NCBI RefSeq assembly: GCF_035582795.1 | Contig: NC_134367.1 | Span: 54,405,562 to 54,469,561, forward strand | Length of the DNA: 64,000 nucleotides | Source of the DNA: Mycteria americana | Lineage: Eukaryota > Chordata > Aves > Ciconiiformes > Ciconiidae | Direction of reading: 5' to 3' | Part shown: piece by piece, positions 1 to 10,641 of the stretch | Position numbering within the stretch: the first letter of the stretch is position 1 | Layout: every line of letters begins with the position of its first letter | The notes under the pieces: model-generated | Told to the model about the DNA's origin: nothing | The model's input: only the letters and a program-made list of their open reading frames with translations | The model's database searches: none | Position numbers and translations under genes: made by a program

Positions 1-588
1 AATTGCTCCTGCAAGAGGTTTGACGCTTAATTCCACTGTTAAAGTCTCTACTGAATGGTTTCTCTACACTAGGTTTGTCTGAACAATATCAACCTATGCT
101 AAGCCTTTCAAGTGGATTGTATATAAATTATGATAATAGCATAGTTTATTCCAATTAATGGGAATTTTCCGAAGCATTTTAAAAAAATAAAGTCATTTTT
201 GGAGAGCTTAGTGTCTTTGGAACATCCACAAACAGGGTCAAAAACAGAGCTGTAAACTAAGATGCTTTGTCCAAGGTAACTCAGCTACCCATAAAACCTT
301 AATTTTTTTACTCTGCGCTAATGGGATTATATAAGTAGAACTACTTAATATCACTTTAGGACAAAGCACATACAGATGCATAATATTTTCTCATTGATAA
401 TAACACTTTCTTGTTTTCAGCCATCTGATTTTTAAATGGTAGTATTCCCAAGTAGAAGACTGATGTGTCCAAACCCAGGTGCTTCTGTTTCCTTGTTTTT
501 CGAGACAAGGAAATTTCCTTTGAAGGCAGCTGCTCAGTGAACCTGCAGGGCTTACTCTAAAAACTGCTCTAATTTTATCTCTTTTCAG
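1..588. other. Upstream flank, probably intronic
   Basis: AT-rich sequence without a convincing reading frame. A good splice-acceptor-like string (pyrimidine run ending in AG near 419) is present, but all three frames after it stop quickly, so I do not call an exon. If the exon starting at 589 is real, this stretch is the end of its upstream intron. Confidence 0.3.
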
Positions 589-727
589 AGATATAAAGAC
601 TGGGCAACAGCCCCTTCGTTTTCAAAGTATTGCCCGAGGCCCGGGAACACAGGGTCCCACAATAATCACTGGAAATTATGCAGCTGAAGCTCTACGTGGC
701 ATTTTGAGCCTTCCTTCAGCTAAGTGA
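589..727 (+). CDS. Candidate 3'-terminal coding exon, unknown gene
   Basis: Seen: a pyrimidine-rich acceptor ending in AG at 587-588, then an open frame of 45 codons (first codon GAT at 590, with base 589 completing a split codon, so the exon enters in phase 2) ending in TGA at 725-727. The peptide has balanced, protein-like composition, including GPGTQGPTIITGNYAAEAL, and ends LPSAK. The stretch holds four CpGs (in the CGT, CGA, CCG and CGT codons), which is unusual in this CpG-poor neighbourhood. An AATAAA at 1111-1116 would give a 3'UTR of about 400 bases. Inference: last coding exon of a plus-strand gene whose earlier exons lie left of the window. I do not recognise the family. Against it: 45 open codons after an acceptor can arise by chance, and no upstream exon is visible in the first 588 bases. 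Confidence 0.4.
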
Positions 728-1116
728 CCCGTCTTAAAAGAACATATAATTTCATTGGGACTTTCTTAGCTGGGAGAATGTTGTGAAAGCCAATTACAAC
801 AGATAAAAATATCTGGTACCTAGAGCCATTCTCAGAAATGCTGTGGGAACAATGTGTTTGAATTGCCTTTGACATTTTTGTCTTAATAAGTATCTGCAAC
901 CAATAAGAGCAAATGGTCCAGGATACTATCACTTATTTTAACATGGTGAGGATATAATTTATCCTAAGAGGTAAGATGCTTAGATCAAAGCCCATTAAAA
1001 TTTCAATTTCCTGAGTATAACAGTAACTTTGGGTCATTGTTCTTCATTGGAAAAGAGAGGGAGAATTAGATTAAAAGAATACGATAATAGATTTCCTAAA
1101 TTCAGAGATAAATAAA
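728..1116 (+). terminator. Possible 3'UTR with poly(A) signal
   Basis: Follows the stop codon at 725-727. It contains a canonical AATAAA at 1111-1116, and a TG-rich string (tgtgctatg) lies about 20 bases further on, as is usual downstream of cleavage sites. The call depends entirely on the 589-727 exon being real. Confidence 0.25.
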
Positions 1117-1719
1117 ACCAAAAAGGACTCATGTGCTATGACCTCCTAAGCAACATAGGCCAAATAATTTCTCTGAATTAATATTTTTTAAATAGAGCAT
1201 ATACTTAAAAAAACAGCCAGCCTTGATTCAACCCTTAGACCTTGTGAGTTGTATCAATGCTGTTAAAAGGGGGGGCTTTACCAAGTCTGAATATATTTCA
1301 CTTATGACCTTGTTTTACAGACTGGGAAAACCCTTTACTACCAGTTTTTCAGCCCTTCATACTTATACAGTGTGAGGAAGATACTCATAGCCTCTCTCGG
1401 ACATTCTAACTGGGTTGAACGTCACGAAAATGTTAAATGAGGCAGGTTTTCCAGTCCTTTAATCATGTCTATGGCTCCAGTGCATCTTCATATGCCTGTC
1501 TGTCATCCTCGCACCCAGTTTGGGTGCTTCCTCACTCTGATTCAAAACCGTCCTGTTTACGCATCCAAAACTGGCACAAGCCTTTTAGATGCAAAATTGC
1601 ACTGGCAGCTTCCGGAAGATAGAAGTTGCACTTTTATTATGTGTATCTGCAGCACCACACAGTCCTTGCTGAAGGCAGGTGTTCCTAGGCACTACATTAA
1701 ATAGTAGTCATAATCATAA
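1117..1719. other. Intergenic, nothing recognised
   Basis: Contains only short overlapping frames (up to 79 codons, near 1465-1704) with no splice context or recognisable composition, plus a short G run near 1268-1275. I see no feature here. Confidence 0.4.
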
Positions 1720-2650
1720 TACTAGCAAAACCAAAAATACTATTCTGCTGGTCATAACTTTCTTGGCCTTTTCAGGTTCTTCTTATAGATAAGATGTATC
1801 TGCTTTCTTGCTAACATTTTTCTTATTTGGCCTAACTAAATCCCATACTGGCTTATGTTTTTCTGCAACAGTGACTGGTTCTTTTTCTAATTTATCATTC
1901 TTCCCTTAGTCTTTATACCTTTTGTAAGCTCAGCCAGGAATTGTTTTTTCCTTCCAGGTTCTTTATAAAAGCATTAAACATTGTAGGAAAAACAGTGATC
2001 TGTTCAGAGCCCTGCTAGAAACGCCTCTGTTCATTGATGGTTCCTTGTTTACAGTTATATTTTGAGGTTTAATATGCCTCAAAATTTTAGTTCCTTTAAT
2101 ACATGCCATGTTGATTTTATTTTACCTAGGTTTTAAAGCAAAAAGCAGTGCAACACCAGTCAAACATTTTACAGAAATCAATTACATTGATGCTGTTCTC
2201 TATATCAAGTGAACTAGCCTAAGCACTAACAACAAGCTTTATTCTCCATATACCATGTGTTGATTTGCACTGGTTCAATTATTCTCCATTACCTTCTTCT
2301 TAATGGAGACTCAGACTGTCCATTCAATTATTCTGTCCCAGACTGATAGAAGTCTAGAGCACCAGGATTAAGGTTATCTAGGTGTTCCTTTTACTTTTTT
2401 GAAGAGTTTCACACTTCTTCCCCAAAAGGTTCCTAGGCCTTTTCCAAAGTTGGGCCAAATATGAACAACTATTCAAAGAGTTCCTCTAATATCTCCTTAG
2501 AAACAAGTCATCTGGACACATGGATTTAAAATCTCCTGGGTTTCTAATAGCTACTGTTTTAACACCTTCTGGTTACTCAAATGGAAACCATTTTATTCAT
2601 TTGCCTGGAAGCCACCCATTGGATATAACATTAGCTCATACACATTGCGG
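1720..2650 (-). mobile_element. Ancient CR1/L3-type LINE ORF2 remnant
   Basis: Read on the minus strand, 2215-1960 resembles the reverse-transcriptase core of CR1/L3-type LINEs. Codons at 2188-2159 read NVIDFCKMFD, matching the family motif with catalytic Asp (usually DFxKAFD). Downstream on the same strand (1960-1720) are decayed counterparts of the FINDLE and linker blocks. Upstream (2400-2650) is the block that precedes the RT domain in this LINE type. Frames are broken by many stops and small indels, so it is long dead. Orientation is minus and the edges are approximate. The assignment rests on remembered family patterns, not an alignment. Confidence 0.55.
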
Positions 2651-3559
2651 AGACATCTGTGCTATAGTTTAGTCTTGGATTTGGGTATCACCATCTCTGG
2701 GCTTGTCCTGGTCCAATGCATCCAATAGGATGCCATATCATTGACCTTCAGCTGTGCACTTCAGTAATACAACTGAAAAAAAGGTCTGAATTCATGAATG
2801 CTTGTACTAACTGGGCAATTCTGACAGGTCAGAAGCAATAAGCTACAACTAATAGTACCTGGGCTTGACTGGGAATGTCTTATGGCAGCGAATGGGGAAA
2901 AGACTAGTGAGACAAAATTCCCTGCTACCAAAGACGTGCTCTACCACCCATACTGGAAAGGATAAATGCCAGGAAATTGTTGAAATAATAAAGAAAACCA
3001 GGAAATTCAGGTCTTTCACTAGTTACAAAATCACAAAGGTTTAAAAGTAGTAGTACATGAAAATCTGTCATTATGAAGAATAACATTGTGATGAAAATGC
3101 TTAAGGTCACTCCAGTCACTATTCCTAAGTGTCTGCCATGGAGCTCTAGTCTGTGTGTGATACATGGAAACTATCCACAGGGACTGGCTACTGCAAAATG
3201 CACATTTTTTAATTTATGTGAAGCCAGTGTACAAGCTCCAGGTGAGCAATCAGCATCTCTACCCTCCAAAAGCACAGCCTGCCAAAAGCATCTTACAACT
3301 TGCTATATGTGTCTTGTGCACAGGAAGGATCTTCATTACACAGTGCAGCTACTCTGCATGAGGGTGAGGGATGTATCCTAACAAACGATGGAGGAATTCA
3401 CATTTCTTGCATTTGCAAGCATTTACATAAACTAGTCTTGTTTCTCTCAGTGGAGTGGTCTGGCCTGCTTGCTCCGATGGACTGTTTGTTTTGCAAAACC
3501 TGGTACAAAACATGGAAAAACACTGCTTGTTTCCCTTCTGCCCTGTGCAGTGTAATCAA
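2651..3559. other. Intergenic, nothing recognised
   Basis: Short frames overlap on both strands (for example 3073-3381 plus, 102 codons), but none has coding composition or splice context. I see no feature. Confidence 0.35.
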
Positions 3560-3673
3560 AATCTTGCTCTTTCTTCATTCCTTCATTCCTTCATTCCATT
3601 TTTCCTTATTTCTTTTCTCTTTCTCTCTTCCTTTCTTTCTTTCCCATTTGCTTGCTTGTGTTCTCTCTTCCCA
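3560..3673 (+). repeat. Polypyrimidine tract with octamer tandem repeat
   Basis: Pyrimidine-rich run containing three perfect copies of TTCATTCC (3574-3597) followed by imperfect CTTT/TTTC units, ending in a splice-acceptor-like CTCTTCCCAG at about 3664-3673. The serine/leucine/phenylalanine-rich frames across it are products of the repeat. Confidence 0.6.
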
Positions 3674-4245
3674 GTAGTGACCCAGTGCTTAGCTGGGGGA
3701 AGGCAGGAGGTGTGGGGGCAGGACTGTGTTAATGCCCTAATTAAGTCTGTAGTTAGCTGATGGGAAAATCGTCATTGTCAGGAGAGTTGATAACAAGCAT
3801 AAACATGACAAGCTTGTTTTGAAAAGTCATCCTGTCACTCTGTTTACTTATGCTACTGCATGCAGCTCCAAGCTACTGTCATATATGTTTATATTGATCC
3901 ATTTGCATCACTTTTTTTTTTACTTTTTTTTCCTTTAAGGAATATAGATAAAAGCTTCACACATCTTTCATTTCAAGGGATCAAGGAGTCCCCGGAGTAG
4001 AAGCACATATTTACTGATTTAAGGAATAATAGAGAATGTGGAAGAGAAGGCTCTGAAAAGGTGAGGAACTTCATACATAAATTTTAATTTTCTGAATGAC
4101 TTACAGATGCTCTTGCCCATGCTTAATTTTATTGTGATATTTAAGTAATTCATTAGATTAATAATGAATACACGAGATGTTTATTTTACATATATTTTCA
4201 ATAGACATCTGAAAGGGTTGCAACACAAGGAGGAGTAGCGGTGTG
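3674..4245. other. Flank upstream of the signal-peptide exon
   Basis: AT-rich. A donor-like AAAAG|GTGAGG lies at 4060/4061 after a purine-rich stretch and could end a noncoding 5' exon, but no acceptor or promoter ties it down. Confidence 0.2.
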
Positions 4246-4253
4246 TATAAAAT
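4246..4253 (+). promoter_or_regulatory. TATA-box-like element
   Basis: TATAAAAT, with a CpG-bearing stretch (ctctccgcc) beginning about 20 bases later. It lies 430 bases 5' of the candidate signal-peptide exon. A donor-like GTAAGG at about 4585 would leave a 79-base intron before the acceptor at 4662-4663. AT-rich DNA yields many TATA-like strings, so this is weak. Confidence 0.15.
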
Positions 4254-4663
4254 ATGTCACAGTCTCTCCGCCACAGCATGCACTGTGACTGCAGTATTTC
4301 TCTCACAACTGGAATCGCAGTATTGTATATGCTTCATTCCAGTGACGGCCAATAAGCCTTCACGAACTGTTTAAATTATTGGCTGTATGAAAGAGTCCTT
4401 CAGACCATTCAAACTGTGGCGTACAGTTTAGGATTTCTGCTTTGGAGAAACCTGTCTTGGTTTCCCAGAGTTGAAGACTTGCTGCACCATGAAAATTGAG
4501 ACAAATGATCAAGCCTTATGCGCCTGAGCCAATTCAGCATCAACACACTCCTTTTCTGGCTTCAGATAATAGCAGAAGTGACAACGTAAGGCTGTATGCA
4601 TGACTCTGGAACTGGAGAGGGGTTTGTATTACAGTGGCTTCATTTGATTTTGCTTTAGCTTAG

Positions 4664-4750
4664 GCAAAAGGAGTCATGTTTCCAGTTAAAACATGCATTA
4701 CCTTCTTGTTGATGTTGTTTTCTCTCTTAACCACAGATGACTCATTAAAG
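4664..4750 (+). CDS. Candidate first coding exon with signal peptide
   Basis: Seen: a pyrimidine-rich acceptor ending TAG at 4661-4663, then 12 bases, an ATG at 4676-4678 with a purine at -3, 25 open codons, and a perfect AAG|GTAAGT donor at 4750/4751. The peptide starts MFPVKTCITFLLMLFSLL and ends TTDDSLK: a lysine near the N-terminus, a hydrophobic core of about ten residues and a polar end, as in a classical signal peptide. The exon ends in phase 0. Inference: first coding exon of a secreted or type I membrane protein. The length, phase and final LK recall the signal exon of IL-1-receptor accessory-like genes, which have enormous introns and would suit a gene desert, but that resemblance is slight and I do not name the gene. 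It may be a chance coincidence of splice signals. Confidence 0.3.
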
Positions 4751-5559
4751 GTAAGTAATGTTTCACAAATCAAGCTTTAATTATTTACTTGACACAAGAG
4801 GAGTACAATTCATTGTTGCCCAGCCGACATAAAGAAAGTTCAACTACATCAGCCTTTCCTTTAGAGTGGATGGGGCTTCATCAGAATTCAGTTTATTTTG
4901 AGCATGTAAAGAAACAATTCCAAAAGCTAAGGAAGAAAGATTTATGACAAAGTACCTAGTAAGAATGCTTTATAAAAAGAAATTTTGTTATGGACCTAGA
5001 TTTTTAACATCACTATATCTCGTGGATCATTAGGAGAGATTAAGCTCTTGAACTTCCTCAAAGGTCTTCTGTCATCTGGAGGGAGACCACAGTGGGATTC
5101 ATTTAATCTTAGCTGTCAAACAGGTAGGTGCCTTGGTTGAGCTAGCCATCCAGAGACCCTCCTCACTAGCCTGTGAAAAGAGACAGGCTCCTCAAAAGGG
5201 CTTGTCGTCAGCCCCCTCTGTCTCAGATACCCATTTTAGGATGGTAAGATCTGCCTTCTGGAGGGGCTCGCCCCCTTCCCTGACTACACACAGCCTCTGC
5301 AGTTTAGACAGGACAACTCACATTGTCAGCTGAGTCAAATGTGATGGATGCCATCCTGTTTTCTGGGATCCATTTCATCCTGTATATGGATCAGCTACCA
5401 GAAAGCACAGAACTTATTTAATTGCTATTAAAGAATGTCCATAACACTAAACAGATTATCTGTATGAATCATTGTCTTTATCCACCTGTCCACCACAGTA
5501 TTTATACAGGTACCAGAGTACCTCATCTGCCCTGTGGCACTTGCTCTCACCAGACTTTT
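4751..5559. other. Intron or intergenic, nothing recognised
   Basis: Begins with the GTAAGT donor of the candidate exon. Otherwise there are only short frames (up to 66 codons) without context. Confidence 0.3.
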
Positions 5560-5800
5560 TTGGTAGGGAAGGACAGCTACTTACATTTTGCAAGCAGCAG
5601 ACATTAAGGAACAGAGAGATTGAGATTCAAGTCTACAAAATGTGCTGGAGCACTGCAACAGCTCCATGGCACAGCACCTCACTTTTAGGTGCCTGGCTCT
5701 TGTGCAAAATCTACATCTTCAGGTCTGAATGTGCTTTGCCCACAATCACACAGGGAGTTTCTGGTGGAAGACAGAATTGAGGTCTTCCAAATCTTAGCCT
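5560..5800 (+). mobile_element. MIR-like SINE relic, probably interrupted
   Basis: 5585-5630 resembles the MIR core (purine-rich ggaacagagagattgag). 5728-5795 resembles the MIR tail: 'tttgcccacaatcacacag', then 'ggtggaagacagaattgagg' and 'tcttccaaatc'. About 100 unrelated bases separate the two halves, suggesting an insertion or heavy decay. MIR is an ancient amniote SINE that survives in birds as diverged fragments. No alignment was run. Confidence 0.35.
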
Positions 5801-8673
5801 CTAAAAACATCCCAATACCTAAATTCTCAGTGTCTCCTTTCTCAAAGTGGGTGTGCTAGTATGCAGTGGTACTGAGTGACTTCATCCCTAAATTCACCCC
5901 TTAGCTATGTGCAGACAAATGGCTAAGTCCTGCCACCCCAGAACAAGTCCATCCATACACAAAGTAGCTATACATCATTTGGCAGTTCTTTTCTTCATGA
6001 CAGCTGGAGCTTTTATTCTAGTAATCTTTTCTTTCTCACCTTTAACCATAGCCCATCCACAATTTAAACTTCTTCCATCAGTGATAAAAAAATGCAGATT
6101 GACCCATCTTCTCCCTAGCAATGTAGAAATACAAATAAATCTGTAATGCACCATAAGGGGAATGTCAGATGTGCAGTCACCTTCAGCAGTCACTACAGAA
6201 ACAGCAATTTCTGTGTAACGATGAAAGAAAATATGTGAACATCACTAACATTTTTCTCAAGTTCAGTGTTGCTAACTCCCATGTCCTGGCCAAATGCCAG
6301 CCTGGGTAATTATATTCTGAATGACTTAAATTCATTCCCTCCATACTTCCAACTAGATAAGTTATTCTAATGAGGTAAGCAAAGAAAAATATGTACAGTA
6401 GCTAGGGCTGCTGTCAGAGAACAACTTTCATGCAGAAGACTCCCAATGCATTTTGTCAACCACAAGATCAATTCAGTTCTGGGTTATGTCAGCCCTTACA
6501 GGCACAGCAGAAGATGCGATATGTAACAGACAAGTCTGCAGTAGTCTGTGGTGGAACAAGTACCTCTGAAATCCCTTCTCTGCTGGGAAGCCACAATGAG
6601 TTAAGGTACGTCAAGAGTTGATTAAGGAGGAGAGGTGCTTAATGGAGTCATTCAAGAAGCAAAATTCCTCTTCAGTCCTGACTAGTCCTGACACCAGACA
6701 TCTCCGCAACTGGTGAGAAGACCTCATCAGTGTCTGAAAGACTTCCATGAAGTCTAATTGTCATTATGAGCACAGAGGGTACAGTCATTACAGCAGTAGA
6801 AAATGTAGCCAGAGGACACACCATATATTCAAGAAAATCAAAGCTAGGTTAAGAAAAGCATTTTCTTTTTATTCAATGTCAGCACAAGGACCAAGAAAGT
6901 TTTCCTTGATGGAAAGGATCCCAGATGTTTCAGCAGATTTTGGATGAGACCCTATAGGTTCTTCTCCTACACAAGTCTTGAGTTATGTAGAAAAAACAGA
7001 AGTTCTGTATTGCTTATAACTCATACTTGTTTAATGCTACAGAAAACTGACATCTAGAGCTAAATTAGCAAGACATTTTTTCACTTTTAAGTTTGTGAGC
7101 TGCATTATGATACAGAGAAAAGGTTCATGAAATTTCTCTGGAGAATGGCCTGTAGATGGCTAAAGTGACTCACATACTGTTTCTAATGCAAGTGTGAAAG
7201 TTGATTGTGAAAGTTGATTATGAAAAACACCTTCATATATGCATGGAACTATCCATGTTTGTGAAATTTCTAAAGAGCCGCATCTTCCACAGAAAATGTT
7301 TACAGCTTCACAGACTGACAAAGGTCAAAAACCACTGGTTAAATAATACATAGATCTAATTGTACGTCTTCCTTCAATGGAAGCCATCATGTGGCTAAAT
7401 TCCCATCCACCTCTTTGAAGAGTTGTCCAGAGATGAAAAGGCTCTCTCTTCTGTTATCAGACTGGTCTCCAGTGATTCATGTAAAAAAGGAAAACTTCAG
7501 AAAAACAAACAGCCTCTTAGAAATATTTTACAACACTAAATAGTCTTGTTTCTAAAGATGCTGCTCCGCAGACAGAGTTACAGACATTACCTCTGGGCAG
7601 CTGTCTGATGCCCACTCTAGCATTGTACTGCTGGGAAAATGAGGCAGCTCTTTTCTGAGCAATTAGGTGGGATGAAGAGCTTTGGTAGGACAGTAGGGAA
7701 GCAACAGAAATATCAGATCTTTGCAGAGCAAATCAGCACTCCATGTCTTAATAGAGGTATACTCTATCATCCTTTTATAACAATTTGCACCTATGTGGGA
7801 TCATTCAGAGGAAGAGATCAAAATCATTTATATAGACACACAAAGAAATGGATAAACAGTAAAAAAAAAAGAAACCCTGGGAAACTCTGTGACTTGTACT
7901 AATTTACTCAGTGAACTTAAGGCAACAAAAAAAGAAAAACCTGAATACTTGTCTCTGAACACACATCCTAATTACTGCACTAGTTAAAACAATCTGACTA
8001 GGAGCAGTTTTGAACTAACATACTGGAAAAAAAGTCTCTCCAAGAACATATTTTACGTGCAAATGAGTCAACAAACAAAACATGAACTACAACAAAGAGT
8101 CATGCCTTAAGTGTTTATGTTGGAAAAATAGCCTAAAAACTGACCGAGACCAAAGTACAGCGTGTTTGCAGGCAAAGCAAATACTTGGTGACAATACAGG
8201 CAACCAAAACAAATCATGGGGTAGGAATAAAAACTTGCTTCTTTTCCTACGAGAGAGGAAGGACAGCAGATACAAAAATTATATAAGTTAAATGGTGCTC
8301 CCTTACAACATAAAGAAGTAACATAATTTTTTTCCTCCTTTGTTACAATCTCTGTGTGACTTAAGGCAAGCTTTTAGAATACTATAGACTTTAAACATCT
8401 AAGAGCACATCTGAGGATATGAATACAACCAAATAATCAGGTGCCTTTTCACATCACACTGTTAGAACAATATAATCAGTGTCAGTTAACATCTGCTTTG
8501 AATTACTCTTCCTCTGGTTAGTACCCAGTAAACTCATTAGACTCAGGTCCTGTGTATGTGCCCACAATCATACAGTACCAGGCTGGAGAGTAAGAAAGCT
8601 TTATGTAAGGTAAACAGAAAAGCACATACTTGCTACTGGAAGACAGGTAATGATGGTTAGTCCTGTTTTCTTA

Positions 8674-8677
<4 letters not shown>
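5801..8677. other. Intergenic, no gene seen
   Basis: AT-rich with short frames only (longest 87 codons, 7639-7902). The one local structure noted is an imperfect tandem duplication of about 14 bases (gtgaaagttgatt, twice) at about 7194-7221. Confidence 0.35.

Positions 8678-8705
<28 letters not shown>
8678..8705. repeat. (AT)n microsatellite
   Basis: Uninterrupted alternating AT for about 28 bases, self-complementary and likely polymorphic in length. Confidence 0.95.
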
Positions 8706-8709
<4 letters not shown>

Positions 8710-9885
8710 CAGCAATGTCCAGGTTGGTGGAAGATAGAGATGAGACAAACTCAGAAAAAAATATTTTGAATAAATAAGGCCCATTTTTCAGAGAGAGCAG
8801 CCATTGATTTCAGTGCTATTTCAATGCTGACAATGGGATGGGGGGAAAATGATTAATTGCTATAGCTACCATAACTGCTCACTATTATGTACTCTTTTAC
8901 AAAGTTATATCTGTGAGCATTTTTGTTTATTTGTCCTAGGCACTTGCCTCCTTTCTTTTAATACAGTGTGGCCAGATCTTGAGGTTTTGTCACAAACCTC
9001 ACAATAATTTGAAAACTGGGTGCTAGAACCATGTGAATATATAAGCATTTTACATTTTCTTCTTTTTCTTAATTGTCTATTTTTTGAGTTTAACATACAT
9101 CAAGAGTAATGAAAAGGAGAGTCAAAATCCAACTAAAAAATAAGGTTTTTAATTTCACAATCTGTAAATTTGGCATTATTGTTTTAGATGGCCTAGCTCA
9201 TAACTTTGTTGAACTTCTGTGTGGGCCATGCAGTAATAGCTTCCTGCTACTCTAGAAACCTTCACATCTTTGGGATTTTGGAGCCAACCTGTGCTGGGCA
9301 GGTATTAATGCTGGAGTGTTACATGCTTTGGCACAAAGCAAGGAACCACAAGAGTGCCAGGCAACCTGGATCCCTGTAATGACAGACCCTTTCCAAGACC
9401 ACTGATTTATTCCTGCCTAATGTCACAATGAAGTGCCTTATTTGTATGCTAAGGTAAGAGTAAGTATCTAAGTCAGGAGTTCTGTTTTGAGATAATGAAA
9501 TTACTGGCTCTTGATATGGGATAGTTCTTTCTCAGAGCACTGATCCATTCCAGAAGGCTGATGACTGAAACCAGAAATAAAAATCTCACAGTCCACTCCC
9601 AGTTTACCCTCTCTCCAAAGAGTGAAGCTGTGTCTGCACTGGTAGTACATGACACAGCACAACAGGAGCAGACCTGCAAAGCCAACAATTTGGCACTGGA
9701 GAACTGATGTCCATGGCATGCAGTTGTTGCTGGTTTTGTTTGGTGGGAGGATTTCAGACTAGGTCTAGTCCACTTAGGTGGGCTGACTGTCCTTCCATGG
9801 TTGCAGTGCATTAGAATTGTAGCTATCACTTAATTTCATCTAAACTGAATACGGCTTGGGCATGGAGACTTCTCTGTAATGCAAA
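8706..9885. other. Intergenic, nothing recognised
   Basis: Only short frames. A donor-like CTAAG|GTAAGA lies near 9451/9452, but I find no partner acceptor with an open frame. Confidence 0.3.
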
Positions 9886-10641
9886 TCAAAGCATAGTAAA
9901 TGGCGACAAGGCAAATAAAATCCTGGTCCAAACTACTGTGTTAACTGTGGGCACATCCTGAGCTGTAAGAGGTGAAGGATGCAGCTTCCTGGCAACGTAA
10001 ACCAATCTAAGCCAGAGCTGTTGTAGTCCTACCCCACAACGATTTTCCCCATGACCCAATTTTATTTCTCCTCCGTTATGTTGGCAAGGTGCTTGCCTGG
10101 CAAAGCACGGTGGTTTCAGGGTACTCAAAAAGATAAAAAAAAAAAAACACAAACACCCTGTTTTTCTATTCACTTCAGTGCTTTTCCCCTTTTCCTCCCA
10201 AACCCAGCACAACATGGAGTCAGATGTCGAGGTGGGAACACTCAGCTGGTGATAGAGTTGGAGATCAGCTGAAAGAGTTCGAGAACAGGACCATGGCAGA
10301 CCTGACTGGCTTACTTTCAACGCAGAGGACTGTATCTTTAGATTGGAAACCAAATTCACTGAAGAAGCAGCAACAGGATGCACTCTGAAAACATCTGTGC
10401 TTGGTACCTCCATGGTGTGACACAGCAATAGAAATATCAGTCCAGGCCCAAAAGCAGACTTTATAACTGAGGTGCTCACTAGCGTCACCTTCTCTGTGAT
10501 CTCTCCACCGCATGCTTTAACTGAATCCTCAGTTTCTCCTTCTGTACTCAAGTTTTCTCCTTCCTGGGTTATTGCCCTAAACTCCATCCTATGGCCTGGC
10601 AAAAAGGTTTCTGTGAGAAAGTCGGCAGCTTTCACCATCAC
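9886..10641 (-). CDS. Long open frame of unknown nature (251 codons)
   Basis: Longest open frame in the window: ATG at 10641 and stop at 9886 on the minus strand. The N-terminal part has mixed, protein-like composition (starts MMVKAADFLTETFLPGHR). A hydrophobic patch (GPGLIFLLLC) lies near residues 66-75. Further on, a phenylalanine-rich CFFFFIFL stretch is encoded by the complement of the A-rich run near 10133-10148, which argues against one authentic protein. No family is recognised, no TATA box or CpG island lies upstream, and no domain motif is visible. A frame this long is rarer than expected from local stop frequency, so it is recorded. It could be a chance frame, the remains of a retrocopy, or include a real exon (there is an acceptor-like CTTTCAG within it near 10270 on this strand). 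Confidence 0.2.
   Translation of the reverse strand: MMVKAADFLTETFLPGHRMEFRAITQEGENLSTEGETEDSVKACGGEITEKVTLVSTSVIKSAFGPGLIFLLLCHTMEVPSTDVFRVHPVAASSVNLVSNLKIQSSALKVSQSGLPWSCSRTLSADLQLYHQLSVPTSTSDSMLCWVWEEKGKSTEVNRKTGCLCFFFFIFLSTLKPPCFARQAPCQHNGGEIKLGHGENRCGVGLQQLWLRLVYVARKLHPSPLTAQDVPTVNTVVWTRILFALSPFTML

Noticed and set aside
3300..3677. 125-codon plus frame
   Set aside because: C-terminal third is translation of a pyrimidine repeat; the rest has no coding features.
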